From: Streptococcus suis
GTDB taxonomy: Bacteria > Bacillota > Bacilli > Lactobacillales > Streptococcaceae
Length of the DNA stretch: 64,000 nt
Direction of reading: 5' to 3'
NCBI RefSeq assembly: GCF_016775005.1
Contig: NZ_JAEUXI010000002.1
Span: forward strand, 186,001-250,000
Under the pieces are notes generated by a model that was given only the letters and a program-made list of their open reading frames with translations, had not been told where the DNA came from and did not search any database. A program made the translations under genes and the position numbers. Below, piece by piece: positions 18,075 to 27,821 of the stretch (position 1 is the first letter of the stretch; every line of letters begins with the position of its first letter).

Positions 18075-19752
18075 AGAACTGTTGTTTGACAAAGTCAAGA
18101 GCACCTTGACCATCACGTGTGAGTTTAATGTATTGAGCCCCTTCAGTTTTGGCGAGTTTTATGCCCAATGCATCGGTTTCTTGTTTCATATCATCATAGT
18201 TCGATGCTACTTGAGGTGCAAGGATAACCAATTGATATTCTGGCAAAATCTCACGGTGAGCACCATAGCTTCCTGCTGTCGCTGTGACTGGAACACCGTA
18301 TTCTTTTGCGGCTTTAGTTAACGCGTTAGCAAGCAATCCACTTGTACCGCCGCCTGCACAAAGTACCAGAACGTTGGTTTGTTCAGAAATTTCGGTATCA
18401 ACAGCAGCTTTTTCAAGGATAGCATCCGCCTTGGCAGTATTGAAGTTAGCCGCCACTTTCTCTTTCAAGCTATTTTCAACTTTCCCTGATTGTTCCTCAG
18501 CAAGAATTTGCTCATCATAAACTTTCAAGAATGGATAATAGATAAGTACATCGACAAATACCAATAAGATAGCTAGTGCAAAGGCAAGTGGAGCAAAGTT
18601 TGTTCCCATGACAATCCCCAATGGTCCTGGAGTTGTCCATGGTAAGTTGACGCTGAAACTGTTCATTTTTAGCGTATCAACAAAGAATTTGAAAATCCAT
18701 ACGTTAGCAATTGGAGCTAAAATAAATGGAACAAAGAATACTGGGTTAAGTACAAGCGGTGCACCAAACAAGATTGGTTCATTTACACCAAAGAATGTTG
18801 GAACAACTGAAGCACGTCCGATTGCTTTGTTTCGTTTAGACTTAGTCAACCACATAAACATGAATGGCACAACCAAGGTAGCACCTGTACCACCCATTGT
18901 CACGATAAACATTTGAGTACCTGAAGTCAGGATTTTGTCAGCGTGTTGACCCGCCTGCAAAAGTTGGAAGTTGGTTTCAATATTGGCATAGGTAATGGCT
19001 GCAATTGCTGGTTCAACAATTGATGGACCATGAATCCCTACAAACCAGAACAAAGCATAGGCACCAAAGATAATGGTAATACCAACATAACCATCTGCTG
19101 CTGTAAATAATGGCTCAAATAATTTTAAAATAGCCTCAGCAACGTTTGTTCCAACCAGTTGACGTGTCGCAAGATCAATTCCATACAAGACAAAGATAGA
19201 CAATGCATATGGAATTACATCTTTAAACGCCTGGGATACGTTCGGTGGAACTTCATCTGGCATACGAATGGTGACATTGTTTTTCACACAGACCTTATAG
19301 ATATTAACTGTAATGAAGGCTGCTAGAAAGGCTGTCAAAAGTCCTTTAGTTCCCATGTAACCATTGGCAAAACCACCTTCAATACCATCAGAAGCCAGTA
19401 ATAGGAAACCTGAAATTGAGGCAATCATGGTTGAAATAAAGTTGATTTGATTGGTTTTTGGCAATTGACGGTTAAAAGCATCTGTCAAAGATTTTGCGGT
19501 CGTTCCTGCAACTAGGACAGCTACAATCCCCATTGTGTATCCGTAAGGTTTCATGATAGCAGCAACTGCTTCATCAGACCAAGTAAATCCAAAGATATTC
19601 GGCACGAAAGCTACCAATAGGAAGATACTTGAGAACAAAATAACTGGCATGGCTGCGATAAAACCATCACGGATAGCCCTTAAATAAGGGTTTCTCGAAA
19701 TCTTTTCAAAGAAAGGCTTCCCTTTCTCAATAAATTCAATCAATTTATTCAT
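18073..19752 (-). CDS. lacE: PTS lactose transporter EIICB
   Basis: Membrane permease and phosphotransfer component that imports lactose and phosphorylates it. The 559-aa protein has an N-terminal EIIC domain with about ten membrane helices (residues 30-420), including [19 protein letters not shown], and a C-terminal EIIB domain whose phosphorylated Cys lies in [14 protein letters not shown] near residue 465. Its ATG overlaps the lacF stop codon (TAATG). Its stop codon touches the end of the MITE-like element. Confidence 0.97.
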   Translation of the reverse strand: MNKLIEFIEKGKPFFEKISRNPYLRAIRDGFIAAMPVILFSSIFLLVAFVPNIFGFTWSDEAVAAIMKPYGYTMGIVAVLVAGTTAKSLTDAFNRQLPKTNQINFISTMIASISGFLLLASDGIEGGFANGYMGTKGLLTAFLAAFITVNIYKVCVKNNVTIRMPDEVPPNVSQAFKDVIPYALSIFVLYGIDLATRQLVGTNVAEAILKLFEPLFTAADGYVGITIIFGAYALFWFVGIHGPSIVEPAIAAITYANIETNFQLLQAGQHADKILTSGTQMFIVTMGGTGATLVVPFMFMWLTKSKRNKAIGRASVVPTFFGVNEPILFGAPLVLNPVFFVPFILAPIANVWIFKFFVDTLKMNSFSVNLPWTTPGPLGIVMGTNFAPLAFALAILLVFVDVLIYYPFLKVYDEQILAEEQSGKVENSLKEKVAANFNTAKADAILEKAAVDTEISEQTNVLVLCAGGGTSGLLANALTKAAKEYGVPVTATAGSYGAHREILPEYQLVILAPQVASNYDDMKQETDALGIKLAKTEGAQYIKLTRDGQGALDFVKQQF

Positions 19753-20069
19753 TACTTATCACCTCGTTTGTACAATTCAATCATATGACTCATCATGTCT
19801 TTCAATAACAATGTTGTCATGAGATGGTCTTGACCATGCATAAGTGTCACACTAAAGGCTAAATCCTCACCAGCCGCTTCTTTTTGCAACAAGCTAGTCT
19901 GAGCATGATGAGCTTCAACAATACAAGCATTGGCAGCTTCAACTAGTTCTTCTGCTTTTGCATAATCACCTTTTTGAGCAGCAGCCAGTGCCTCCATCAA
20001 ACGAGAACGTGCATCTCCAGCGAACGCAACAATCTCAAAACCTAATAACGTAATTTCTTCTCTGTTCAT
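19752..20069 (-). CDS. lacF: PTS lactose EIIA component
   Basis: Cytoplasmic phosphocarrier of 105 aa that passes phosphate from HPr to LacE; EIIA-lac proteins are helical trimers. The likely active-site His is His78 in LMHGQDHLM, with the other conserved segment in [12 protein letters not shown] strong AAGGAGG ribosome site precedes the ATG. It lies between lacT and lacE in one transcript. Confidence 0.96.
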   Translation of the reverse strand: MNREEITLLGFEIVAFAGDARSRLMEALAAAQKGDYAKAEELVEAANACIVEAHHAQTSLLQKEAAGEDLAFSVTLMHGQDHLMTTLLLKDMMSHMIELYKRGDK

Positions 20070-20100
20070 AATATGAACCTCCTTTTAAAATTGAATTGAT

Positions 20101-20934
20101 TTACAATAACCGTTGAATATGTAGTACAATATAGAACCTTTCACTGTCATTTACAGGTTCATCAACCAATGATGTAATCATCTCAAAAATCTGACTTCCA
20201 ATCAGGTAAGCTCTTGGATTCTGGAGCTTGATATGCTGTTCCAAACTAGCAATTGATTCATTTGACTGATGAGATCTATCTAAGTAATTCAGAAAATAGG
20301 ACAGATGAATCATAAAGCGATCATAAAAATTGCTATTTTCTTTTGAGCGTTTAATCCCATTCTCCGTTAGAATTTGTTCAACATCTGTTATAATTTTTTT
20401 GCTGATGTCCTGTTCTTCACTTGTGGGATGAATGGTTTCACCCTTTGCATTAATTAAGTGAAGTGCAATTCTACCAATCTCATCATTTGGAAAATCTTTT
20501 AGCAACTTTTCACGAAACATAGCTAAGGCTTCACGCGCCATTTTGTATTCCAATGGATATTCGGCTGAAATATTGGGTAGCCTACTTTCTTGATAAGTAT
20601 TCTTTAAAACCGCCTGATAGGCACAATAGATATGATCTGTCAGTGTCACATAGAGATATTCTTGTACAGGGTAATGATACGTTGCTACGAGATGATTGAT
20701 AACCGTGTAGGTTGCCGAAATAAAATCTAAGGGAATATCTTTTAATAAGGTTAGAAAATTTTCTTTGGCTTCATCATTTTTTAGCGAAAAGATATTTTCT
20801 ATCTTATCCTGAACAATTAAATCTCCCTTTTTCTTTTGAAAGGTTATACCTAATCCCATCACGACTGCCTGTTCCCCATGTTCATTTTTTACCAGAGCAG
20901 CGTTATTATTTAGTGACTGTATAATCCTAAACAT
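20101..20934 (-). CDS. lacT: Transcription antiterminator LacT (BglG family)
   Basis: RNA-binding regulator of 277 aa that stops premature termination in the lac leader. An N-terminal CAT RNA-binding domain (MFRIIQSLNNNAALV, residues 1-55) is followed by two PRD domains whose His residues (for example in VINHLVATYHYPVQ and MIHLSYFLNYL) are PTS phosphorylation sites in the family. Just upstream lies a matching RNA target overlapping a terminator. AGGAGG precedes the ATG. Confidence 0.94.
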   Translation of the reverse strand: MFRIIQSLNNNAALVKNEHGEQAVVMGLGITFQKKKGDLIVQDKIENIFSLKNDEAKENFLTLLKDIPLDFISATYTVINHLVATYHYPVQEYLYVTLTDHIYCAYQAVLKNTYQESRLPNISAEYPLEYKMAREALAMFREKLLKDFPNDEIGRIALHLINAKGETIHPTSEEQDISKKIITDVEQILTENGIKRSKENSNFYDRFMIHLSYFLNYLDRSHQSNESIASLEQHIKLQNPRAYLIGSQIFEMITSLVDEPVNDSERFYIVLHIQRLL

Positions 20935-20954
20935 ATATTCCTCCTATATTTTTA

Positions 20955-21014
20955 AGCAAAAAAAGACTACAAACAAACCGAGAATATCCTACTCTCAAAT
21001 CCATTTGTAGTCTT
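20955..21014 (-). terminator. Leader terminator upstream of lacT
   Basis: AAGACTACAAA (21014-21004 on the minus strand) pairs with TTTGTAGTCTT (20973-20963) over 11 bp, followed by seven U before the lacT ribosome site. This is the attenuator that LacT would overcome. Confidence 0.85.
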
Positions 21015-21038
21015 GCCTAATCGAATTAGTTACAATCC
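21010..21038 (-). promoter_or_regulatory. RAT antiterminator site for LacT
   Basis: The minus-strand leader reads GGATTGTAACTAATTCGATT and then AGGCAAGACTAC, close to the BglG/LicT-family RNA antiterminator consensus. Its 3' part overlaps the terminator stem, so the two structures exclude each other. Confidence 0.85.
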
Positions 21039-21061
21039 ACTCTATTCTTGCTGATGAGATT

Positions 21062-21097
21062 ATTATAGCATATCCTCAGAAAATGTAAACCCTTTCT
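21062..21097 (-). promoter_or_regulatory. lacT promoter with cre-like site
   Basis: On the minus strand TTTACA (21084-21089) and TATAAT (21062-21067) are 16 bases apart, upstream of the RAT. The plus-strand sequence TGTAAACCCTTTCT (21084-21097) resembles a cre and covers the -35, so CcpA could repress directly. This separates lacTFEGX from lacABCD. Confidence 0.65.
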
Positions 21098-21118
21098 TTA
21101 AGAAAAATGGTTATTTTT

Positions 21119-22099
21119 TTATAATTTTTCTACCCAGGAAGTAGCAGTTTGAGACAAGACTGCATCAAGCCCTTCAATATTTTCACGACCAACAGTTCGT
21201 AACCATTCACGTGCTGCTTTTTCTCCTTGTTCAATATAGACTGGCACAACACCCGCCCATGTTGCACGACCGCAGAGAACACCATTAAATTTAGCACCTG
21301 CTTCATGTGCAAATACTAGTGTATCTTGGAAGAGTTTAGCAGAAACACCTGCACTTAGATAAATATATGGCAAATGAGTTGATGCTTCTTGTTGACGAAA
21401 ATGTTCGGCTGCTTCTTCTTTTGTATAAACGACTTCCCCTGTTCCAAAGCCTTCTACAAAATTCATGTTCACAGGTACTTCTACCTTGAGAACATCTACT
21501 CCAAAACGTTCATCCGAAAAGACTTTCATGGCTTCATTTACTTTTCTAGGTTTAACTTTGGCAAACTCAACACTAGCATTGTCATCAATCGTCTCATCGT
21601 AGCTCAAAATCTCCAAGAAGAATGGCAAACCTTCTGCCTGACATTCTGAACCTAAGCGTTCAATATAGGCATGTTTTTGAAGATTAACGTATGGATCACC
21701 ATCAACGTCATAGTAGAGTAGAAACTTAATGGCATCTGCCCCCTCTTCTTTTAGTCGTTTTACAGACCATTCTACCAGGCAATCTGGCAAACGACTGGTA
21801 GAGCTGGTGTCATAGCCAGTTTTTTCATAAGCCAAAAGCAATCCACATTGCTCATCGCGGGCGCGTGAAGCTGGTAAGCCAAATTCAGGATCTAACAGAA
21901 TTGAAGAAGAAAACTGTGTTAATTCTTCTGAAACTAGCGTTTTTAGCTCTTCCATCTGCTCCACAGTAGGTTCTTCTGCCTGATGTTTTGCCATCATTTT
22001 TTTCAAGGCTCCACGTTGGTCGAAGGCAAGAGCTGAAATGACTCCTGCTTCATTGCTTACTTTTTCCATATATTTTCTTTTTTCTGCTGTTACTACCAT
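21119..22099 (-). CDS. lacD: Tagatose 1,6-diphosphate aldolase
   Basis: Class I aldolase splitting tagatose 1,6-bisphosphate into dihydroxyacetone phosphate and glyceraldehyde 3-phosphate. The 326-aa form starting [14 protein letters not shown] has the standard length; the open frame extends to 22120, but GAGGAGG lies six bases upstream of the 22099 ATG. Conserved segments are [32 protein letters not shown] (with the likely Schiff-base lysine region) and [10 protein letters not shown]. It begins one base after the lacC stop codon. Confidence 0.95.
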   Translation of the reverse strand: MVVTAEKRKYMEKVSNEAGVISALAFDQRGALKKMMAKHQAEEPTVEQMEELKTLVSEELTQFSSSILLDPEFGLPASRARDEQCGLLLAYEKTGYDTSSTSRLPDCLVEWSVKRLKEEGADAIKFLLYYDVDGDPYVNLQKHAYIERLGSECQAEGLPFFLEILSYDETIDDNASVEFAKVKPRKVNEAMKVFSDERFGVDVLKVEVPVNMNFVEGFGTGEVVYTKEEAAEHFRQQEASTHLPYIYLSAGVSAKLFQDTLVFAHEAGAKFNGVLCGRATWAGVVPVYIEQGEKAAREWLRTVGRENIEGLDAVLSQTATSWVEKL

Positions 22100-22100
22100 C

Positions 22101-23033
22101 TTAAACCTCCTCGACTTCAATTTGAGAATACAATACTTCTGAATGTTCTAGGTTGACATAACCTGTCTGTTCTTCCTGAGCATTTAACATACCCAAAATA
22201 TTTGCATTTTTTAGTAGTTCTACATCAGATAATGCATGTTTCAAACTAGCTGCAATACCTGCAACAGTTGAGTCACCCGAACCTACTGGATTGACGACAT
22301 TTATTTTTGGAATTTTAACACGATAGAACTTATCATTGTGTTTGGCAAAAGCCCCCTTTGCCCCCAAGGATACGACTATCCATTCAATTCCTTGGAATAA
22401 TTGACCAGATAGAACTGCTTTTAATTCTTGAATATCATCTGTGACATTTTTGCCAATTAACTGTGATAACTCTTCTGTATTTGGCTTGATAACGGTCGGC
22501 TTCTGCTGGCTTTCTAAAACGTTTTTCAGGGCCTCACCAGAACAATCTAGAACAACAGCCACACCACATTTTTTACAAAGTTCAATGACCTTAACATAGT
22601 AGTTGCTAGCAAGTCCCTTAGGCAAACTTCCTGAAATAGCAACAACATCTACATTGTTCAGAATAATTTCTAGATGTTCGATAAAATTCAAGGCTTCATG
22701 TTCTTGAATAGTTGGTCCTTGTTCTAAAATCTCCGTCTGTTTGCCATCATGAAGAACCGCAATGCAGTTACGTGTTTCATTCCCAATTTCTACAAAGGAA
22801 TTTTTAATATCATTTCGAGTGAGTTGTTTCTTTACATAACTTCCAAGTTCACCACCAATGAAACCAGTAGCCACAACATCTTCACCGATTTGTTTCAAAA
22901 CCCGTGTCACATTAAGCCCCTTGCCTCCAGCTGTTTTTTGAACTTTTTCTACTCGATTGACCGTATCCAATTGAAAGGTATCCAATTGATAGGCAATATC
23001 AACCGACGGATTTAAAGTAATCGTCAAAATCAT
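22101..23033 (-). CDS. lacC: Tagatose-6-phosphate kinase
   Basis: PfkB-family kinase of 310 aa making tagatose 1,6-bisphosphate. Visible motifs are [13 protein letters not shown] at the sugar site, [12 protein letters not shown] and the catalytic [12 protein letters not shown], where GSGD stands for the family GAGD. A GGAGG site precedes the ATG. It sits between lacB and lacD with only a few bases on each side. Confidence 0.95.
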   Translation of the reverse strand: MILTITLNPSVDIAYQLDTFQLDTVNRVEKVQKTAGGKGLNVTRVLKQIGEDVVATGFIGGELGSYVKKQLTRNDIKNSFVEIGNETRNCIAVLHDGKQTEILEQGPTIQEHEALNFIEHLEIILNNVDVVAISGSLPKGLASNYYVKVIELCKKCGVAVVLDCSGEALKNVLESQQKPTVIKPNTEELSQLIGKNVTDDIQELKAVLSGQLFQGIEWIVVSLGAKGAFAKHNDKFYRVKIPKINVVNPVGSGDSTVAGIAASLKHALSDVELLKNANILGMLNAQEEQTGYVNLEHSEVLYSQIEVEEV

Positions 23034-23042
23034 GTGAGCCTC

Positions 23043-23561
<519 letters not shown>

Positions 23562-23584
23562 TTATTCTCCTTTATTTACAACAA

Positions 23585-24007
23585 TTAGCACATTTTATTT
23601 AGCATATCGACACGAATTTGGTGACGGCCGCCATCATACTCACCTTCAACAAATCCTTTAACGATATTTTTAGCAATTCCTTCTCCTACAATCTCACTAC
23701 CGATTGTAATAATACGCGAATTGTTGTGCCCTCTTGTCATATAGGCAGAACGTTCATCTGAAACTTCTGCAGCGATCATGCCTTTGACTTTAGTTGCGGT
23801 CATAAATGGACCAACACCATAAGCATCAATCACAATACCAAGATTTCCTTCCTCTTGATTGACTGCTGCAACTACTGCCAAAGTTGTGTCAACAAAATCA
23901 CTTCCATCACTGACATCTTTAAAGTCATATGATTTTTCTTGTAAATAATCTTTAATAACGTCCTTTAGTTTTGAGCCCGCTGGATCAGCACCGATAATGA
24001 TTGTCAT
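23585..24007 (-). CDS. lacA: Galactose-6-phosphate isomerase subunit LacA
   Basis: Partner subunit of LacB, 140 aa. It keeps the fold ([39 protein letters not shown]) but has no Cys at the position equivalent to that of LacB ([11 protein letters not shown]). This is usual for LacA, which completes a shared active site. An AGGAG ribosome site precedes the ATG. It is the first gene of the lacABCD transcript. Confidence 0.94.
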   Translation of the reverse strand: MTIIIGADPAGSKLKDVIKDYLQEKSYDFKDVSDGSDFVDTTLAVVAAVNQEEGNLGIVIDAYGVGPFMTATKVKGMIAAEVSDERSAYMTRGHNNSRIITIGSEIVGEGIAKNIVKGFVEGEYDGGRHQIRVDMLNKMC

Positions 24008-24078
24008 AACCTATCTCCTAACAAAAATAGAAAGTTGTAGCCATATGTGGCAGAAAATCTTTGTTTTGCAAAACTTAG

Positions 24079-24098
24079 AAAAGCGTTTTCGCTTTTTG
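24079..24098. promoter_or_regulatory. Palindrome in the lacA leader (possible cre or hairpin)
   Basis: GAAAAGCG and CGCTTTTT flank TTTT, giving an AAAAGCG/CGCTTTT inverted repeat just downstream of the lacA -10. It is cre-like, but the match is imperfect. Confidence 0.35.
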
Positions 24099-24105
24099 TG
24101 TTTAA

Positions 24106-24134
24106 ATTATACAACTAAACAAACACAAAGTCAA
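24106..24134 (-). promoter_or_regulatory. lacABCD promoter
   Basis: On the minus strand TTGACT (24129-24134) and TATAAT (24106-24111) are 17 bases apart. The spacer contains TGTTTGTTTAG, and TTTGTTTA repeats nearby (about 24146-24180) are candidate LacR contact points. Confidence 0.75.
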
Positions 24135-24174
24135 CATATTTTGTTTTATTTTTGTTTATTTTTTTCATATATAA

Positions 24175-24204
24175 ACAAAAAAACCAACATTTTACTGTTG
24201 GTTT
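24175..24204 (-). terminator. lacR terminator
   Basis: AACCAACA (24182-24189) pairs with TGTTGGTT (24197-24204), followed on the minus strand by a U run. It separates lacR from the lacA promoter. Confidence 0.8.
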
Positions 24205-24212
24205 TGATTATT

Positions 24213-24980
24213 TTATGATTTTGTAGAAATAATTTCAATGTGGTTATGTAATAATTGGTAATTTTCATCCTTTGCATTCATATCTGTCACGAGAGCAGTT
24301 ACATCATTCAAATCACAAAAGGAAGTAAAATCATCTTTGCCAATTTTCGAGGCATCTAGCAGTAGGTACTTTTCTAAAGAATGTTTGATGGCAATATTTT
24401 GCGTATAGGCTTCCGCTAGGGTGGAAGTCATGACATCACTTCCCTTAAGTCCGTTACCTGAAAAGAAAATCTTGCTGAATCGCATTTTTTCTAAACTTGT
24501 ATTGGTAATTTCTCCTACAAATGATTCTGTCACTTGGCGATATTCTCCTCCAAGGAGAAAGACTTGAAATTCCTCTGTTTTCTTTTGAGATAAAATGGTA
24601 AAAATAGGCATACAGTTGGTGATGACAGTTAGACGAGGATTTTTAATGGCCTCAGCCAGAAAGGCCACTGTTGTTCCTGGACCTAAAAATACCGTGTCTC
24701 CATCTTCTATCAGCTGTGCTGCCTTTTCGGCTATCTCTTGCTTGGCTTCCTTATTTTGAATGTGTTTCTCAGAATGGGAATATTCCCGATATTGAAAAGC
24801 CTTATTACTTCTAGCACCGCCATGGATTTTGGTTAAAACTCCTTGCTCTTCCAATTCAATGAAATCACGTCGAACAGTCATATCAGTAACATTTAGCAAT
24901 TCAACAATCTCAGAGATTCGTACCGTACCTTTTTTATTTACCAATCGTGTAATTTCTTCTAGTCGTTCTCGTTTATTCAT
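24213..24980 (-). CDS. lacR: Lactose phosphotransferase system repressor LacR
   Basis: DeoR/GlpR-family repressor of 255 aa. The N-terminal winged helix ([20 protein letters not shown], about residues 18-40, followed by [10 protein letters not shown]) is followed by a sugar-phosphate-sensing domain with [11 protein letters not shown]. In the family the inducer is tagatose 6-phosphate. It lies directly upstream of lacA in the same orientation but is separated by a terminator and a new promoter. Confidence 0.93.
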   Translation of the reverse strand: MNKRERLEEITRLVNKKGTVRISEIVELLNVTDMTVRRDFIELEEQGVLTKIHGGARSNKAFQYREYSHSEKHIQNKEAKQEIAEKAAQLIEDGDTVFLGPGTTVAFLAEAIKNPRLTVITNCMPIFTILSQKKTEEFQVFLLGGEYRQVTESFVGEITNTSLEKMRFSKIFFSGNGLKGSDVMTSTLAEAYTQNIAIKHSLEKYLLLDASKIGKDDFTSFCDLNDVTALVTDMNAKDENYQLLHNHIEIISTKS

Positions 24981-25143
24981 GTTTAATCCTTTGTTGTTTT
25001 TTTACATTATATCAAAAATCAACAAGAATATGTTGGAATTTTGAACATTTGTTCTAGGTAAAATGAAGATTCTTATCCAAATCTCAGTTCAGAAATTTTT
25101 TACATCATTAAGATAGAGCCAAGTCCTTCTTTGATAAAGGTTA

Positions 25144-26037
25144 CTATTGATTAACAATTGAAACATAGGGATCACCCGTTTTAGAAGCGCCAACTATCTT
25201 GACTTTTAAAGCTTCGTATAAAGTAATCCTATTTTCAAGAATATAAGATAACTCTTGTCCATCCATAAATAAAATTTTAGAATCTCTATTTGCAAAGTCT
25301 TGAATTACCTCATCTCTAAAACCGTTTATTGAAAGAAACAGTCCTCGAGTTGAAGTTAGTTTTGTATCAACTTTTTGTTTTAAAGAAGCAATTTTCGGAG
25401 AATTTACTGGATTTTTTTCCCATTTCATTTCAACTAGATAATCAAAGCCTTCAAACCTAAAATAGCCATCTAACTGTTGAGTATTTGAGCTATTTCGATA
25501 CGAATCATGGTAATCGATCTCGTTAACTTTGAATAAATTAGCAACAATTTTTTCTAGACGATATCCTCTTTCTTGAGGATTTTCACTTGAAAATAGCGAA
25601 TAATACTCAAATTTTAACTCTTCAATTTTTTGAATCTGTTGTTGTCTAATTTGAATTTTCTTCTCCTGTTTTAAACGATGATAGGAATTATTCGATGTTT
25701 CATTAGTATTATTCTGTTGAGTATTACCTAGCATTCTCTTTAATTTTCTTAACGCATCCAATCCTCGATGTCTATCTTGAACTTCATCTGGAATATTTTT
25801 CATCTTATAAAATTCAGTTGCTATTTGTCTAATTATAAATCTTCCATCTTCTGTTTTATTAAGTTCATTTATAACATTTTTCGCCCACACAAACTTCGGT
25901 TCTGATTTCCATCTTAATATCAAATTATTAGGAACTCCTGAAGCCTGCATAAATGAAACGACAGTATCTTTATAATGAAAACACAATCCAAAACACTGAA
26001 TAATTTGTTGTTGGATTTCGAAAGATATTTTAGTCAT
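25144..26037 (-). CDS. Predicted PD-(D/E)XK (Mrr-like) nuclease
   Basis: A 297-residue protein of two parts. The C-terminal half (about 150-290) looks like a restriction-endonuclease-like domain: GYRLEKIVANLF, then the acidic QLDGYFRF and an ExK in YLVEMKWEKN, the D...ExK spacing typical of Mrr-type type IV enzymes. It is followed by RGLFLSINGF and ILFMDGQEL. The N-terminal part (MTKISFEIQQQIIQCFGLCF to about 105) is helical, contains RHRGLDALRKLKRMLG and is of no family I can name; a basic coiled linker joins them. GGAG precedes the ATG. Its place next to pezAT suggests defence or element maintenance, but no activity is shown. Confidence 0.6.
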   Translation of the reverse strand: MTKISFEIQQQIIQCFGLCFHYKDTVVSFMQASGVPNNLILRWKSEPKFVWAKNVINELNKTEDGRFIIRQIATEFYKMKNIPDEVQDRHRGLDALRKLKRMLGNTQQNNTNETSNNSYHRLKQEKKIQIRQQQIQKIEELKFEYYSLFSSENPQERGYRLEKIVANLFKVNEIDYHDSYRNSSNTQQLDGYFRFEGFDYLVEMKWEKNPVNSPKIASLKQKVDTKLTSTRGLFLSINGFRDEVIQDFANRDSKILFMDGQELSYILENRITLYEALKVKIVGASKTGDPYVSIVNQ

Positions 26038-26061
26038 TTTTTCTCCTTTCTATCAACTATT

Positions 26062-26256
26062 TTACATTTCATTAATTAACCGTGTATAGTAACTTGGAAA
26101 ATCACTCAATTTATCTTCAATTCTAGATGATTTCTGCTTAATTTCACTTCTAATCTGATTTTTACTTAGAGAATTAATCTCATGAGCAATCAATTGAACT
26201 ACAATTCTATCTGAAAAACCCAATTCATACTGCATATAACTATACATCGTTTCCAT
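26062..26256 (-). CDS. Small uncharacterised protein after pezT
   Basis: A 64-aa protein starting METMYSYMQYELGFSDRIV, charged and probably helical, without signal or membrane segment. Its start lies inside the last codons of pezT (17-base overlap), suggesting translational coupling, and it ends 24 bases before the nuclease gene. The family was not recognised. The gene call rests on position and an uninterrupted frame. Confidence 0.55.
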   Translation of the reverse strand: METMYSYMQYELGFSDRIVVQLIAHEINSLSKNQIRSEIKQKSSRIEDKLSDFPSYYTRLINEM

Positions 26257-27016
26257 TACTTCTACTCATCTCCCTCAACCGTTCCTGTCCAAACTTCATC
26301 ATCTCCTCCTCTACCTTACTCCACTCTCCGAAAAGGCAGTTTTGAAGAACTTCTGCTGCGGAACCTTCATACGTTTTAGAATCATAAATGCAAGTCCTGT
26401 CTCTTTGATAAATCTGAATACAGTCAAAGAGTTGCTCTCTTTCTAACTCGCTTAGGTTATCAACCAAGTTCTCAACAATCCCATCATGGTGTTCTTTTGG
26501 TGTTGCCCTGGCCTGATTGGGATCGATGGCATAAAGCTCTTCGTAACGAATCAAGGTGCTGAGATAAGAAAGCTCTGGTTTGGTACCAATTACAGCTAAG
26601 GAAACTTGGTAGCCTTTTGATGATAATAATTGAGCAGTCTGACGAGGAACTTGAGTGGTACGCAAAGTCCCTTCAATCAGCAAATGATAACCTTGTGTAC
26701 TAAGTTCATCAACCAGATGCTCAACCATTTTTCCTGCAAATCCCTTGGTATAGTCCACGCTGTCCTTGCCATACTTTTCTTGCAGGGCTAAGTAATTGGG
26801 ATGCTGAGAACGGTAGCTGTCACCATCGATGATAATGATATTGCCTTGAAATTCCTTTTGCTTGATACGATGAATAGTTGTCTTACCTGCTCCACTTTGT
26901 CCTCCAAGTAAGATAGCTTTCGGTTGATCTGGAATCGTCTTTCCTCGGGTTAAAGCCCGAATGATTCGCTGCAAGGCCTTCTGAAATTCAGCCTCACTAA
27001 ATTCTTCCAACCTCAT
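26240..27016 (-). CDS. pezT: Zeta-type toxin PezT
   Basis: Kinase toxin that in its family phosphorylates UDP-N-acetylglucosamine and blocks cell-wall synthesis. The 258-aa protein has the P-loop LLGGQSGAGKTTIHRIKQ near residue 36, IIIDGDSYRSQHP, LLIEGTLRT and RATPKEHHDGIVENLV, closely resembling pneumococcal PezT. Its start codon overlaps the pezA stop, as expected for an antitoxin-toxin operon. All visible catalytic segments look intact. Confidence 0.94.
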   Translation of the reverse strand: MRLEEFSEAEFQKALQRIIRALTRGKTIPDQPKAILLGGQSGAGKTTIHRIKQKEFQGNIIIIDGDSYRSQHPNYLALQEKYGKDSVDYTKGFAGKMVEHLVDELSTQGYHLLIEGTLRTTQVPRQTAQLLSSKGYQVSLAVIGTKPELSYLSTLIRYEELYAIDPNQARATPKEHHDGIVENLVDNLSELEREQLFDCIQIYQRDRTCIYDSKTYEGSAAEVLQNCLFGEWSKVEEEMMKFGQERLREMSRSNGNDV

Positions 27017-27492
27017 TAAGCCACCACCCGATGATGCACCATATCTAACATCCGCTCAATACCGTCTAAATAGCCATTGTAACGCTCAATTTCATCGAAG
27101 GTGTCAATTAAATAAATTTGCGTATTGATCAATTCAGCCAAATCATCGCTCATGAGAATCCAAGGATTTGTTTCATCATCAAAAGCAATATCTTGACTAT
27201 CCTGGTATCTATAAAGCTGTGATAAAATGGCTGCTCCACGTTCTTTTATCACTTCTACTTTTAAAGTCAATTGGTAATCTTCAACAGGTGTTAACATCTT
27301 GTCCTCCCCTACAATATCAACATAAGAAACGTTAAATTTTTGACAAATACGGTCGATGAGTTCTGTTGAAACTTTACTAGTTCCATTTTCATAACGACTC
27401 AGGCTATTGCGTGAAATCCCGACCATTTTCGCAAATTCTGGTTGTGTTAAATCGTGTGTCTGGCGTAGTGATTTTATATTGTCTCCAATCAT
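27016..27492 (-). CDS. pezA: Antitoxin PezA
   Basis: A 158-aa antitoxin and autorepressor. The N-terminal XRE helix-turn-helix (HDLTQPEFAKMVGISRNSLS) binds DNA, and the C-terminal part (from about residue 68) neutralises PezT. The frame is open to 27522, but the ATG at 27492 has GGAGG nine bases upstream and gives MIGDNIKSLRQTHDL, the length known for PezA. An extended -10 promoter and a palindrome lie upstream. Confidence 0.93.
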   Translation of the reverse strand: MIGDNIKSLRQTHDLTQPEFAKMVGISRNSLSRYENGTSKVSTELIDRICQKFNVSYVDIVGEDKMLTPVEDYQLTLKVEVIKERGAAILSQLYRYQDSQDIAFDDETNPWILMSDDLAELINTQIYLIDTFDEIERYNGYLDGIERMLDMVHHRVVA

Positions 27493-27520
27493 AGATAAAG
27501 ACCTCCTCATATTTGCTTTC

Positions 27521-27561
27521 ATTATAACACAAAAACGACTGACGCACCATTTTTGGTGCGT
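27521..27561 (-). promoter_or_regulatory. pezAT promoter and palindromic operator
   Basis: A minus-strand TATAAT (27521-27526) with TG one base upstream forms an extended -10. The inverted repeat ACGCACCA/TGGTGCGT (27542-27561) covers the -35 region and is the likely PezA binding site. Confidence 0.65.
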
Positions 27562-27589
27562 TTTTGTTTTCTTATTTTTGGGTTAGCTG

Positions 27590-27790
27590 TCTGCAAGACC
27601 CCTCGGAGAGCGTTTGTAGTTTTGATGGACCACAGGGCTGTCAAAACTACAAAAACGTTACTTTTTGGCAAAAAGTAACAAAAAGCTATCTTGAATCGAA
27701 GTCAATTGTTAATCTTACAGCTCAAAAATATCGAACATAGGCCTGCGGGGAATAGCAATGCGCCCCGCTGTTGCCCGTCATTCGGGCAAT
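27590..27790. other. GC-rich multi-hairpin region, possible transfer origin
   Basis: Four stem-loops follow one another. About 27611-27656 pairs GTAGTTTTGA with TCAAAACTAC. 27657-27679 pairs GTTACTTTTTG with CAAAAAGTAAC. 27745-27768 pairs GCGGGG with CCCCGC. 27771-27789 pairs TTGCCCG with CGGGCAA over a 5-base loop. There is no ORF. Such clusters occur in transfer origins or single-strand origins of mobile elements, but no known oriT core was recognised. Confidence 0.4.
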
Positions 27791-27821
27791 CAAGCATGAA
27801 TTTTCAGTTTCAAAATAATAA

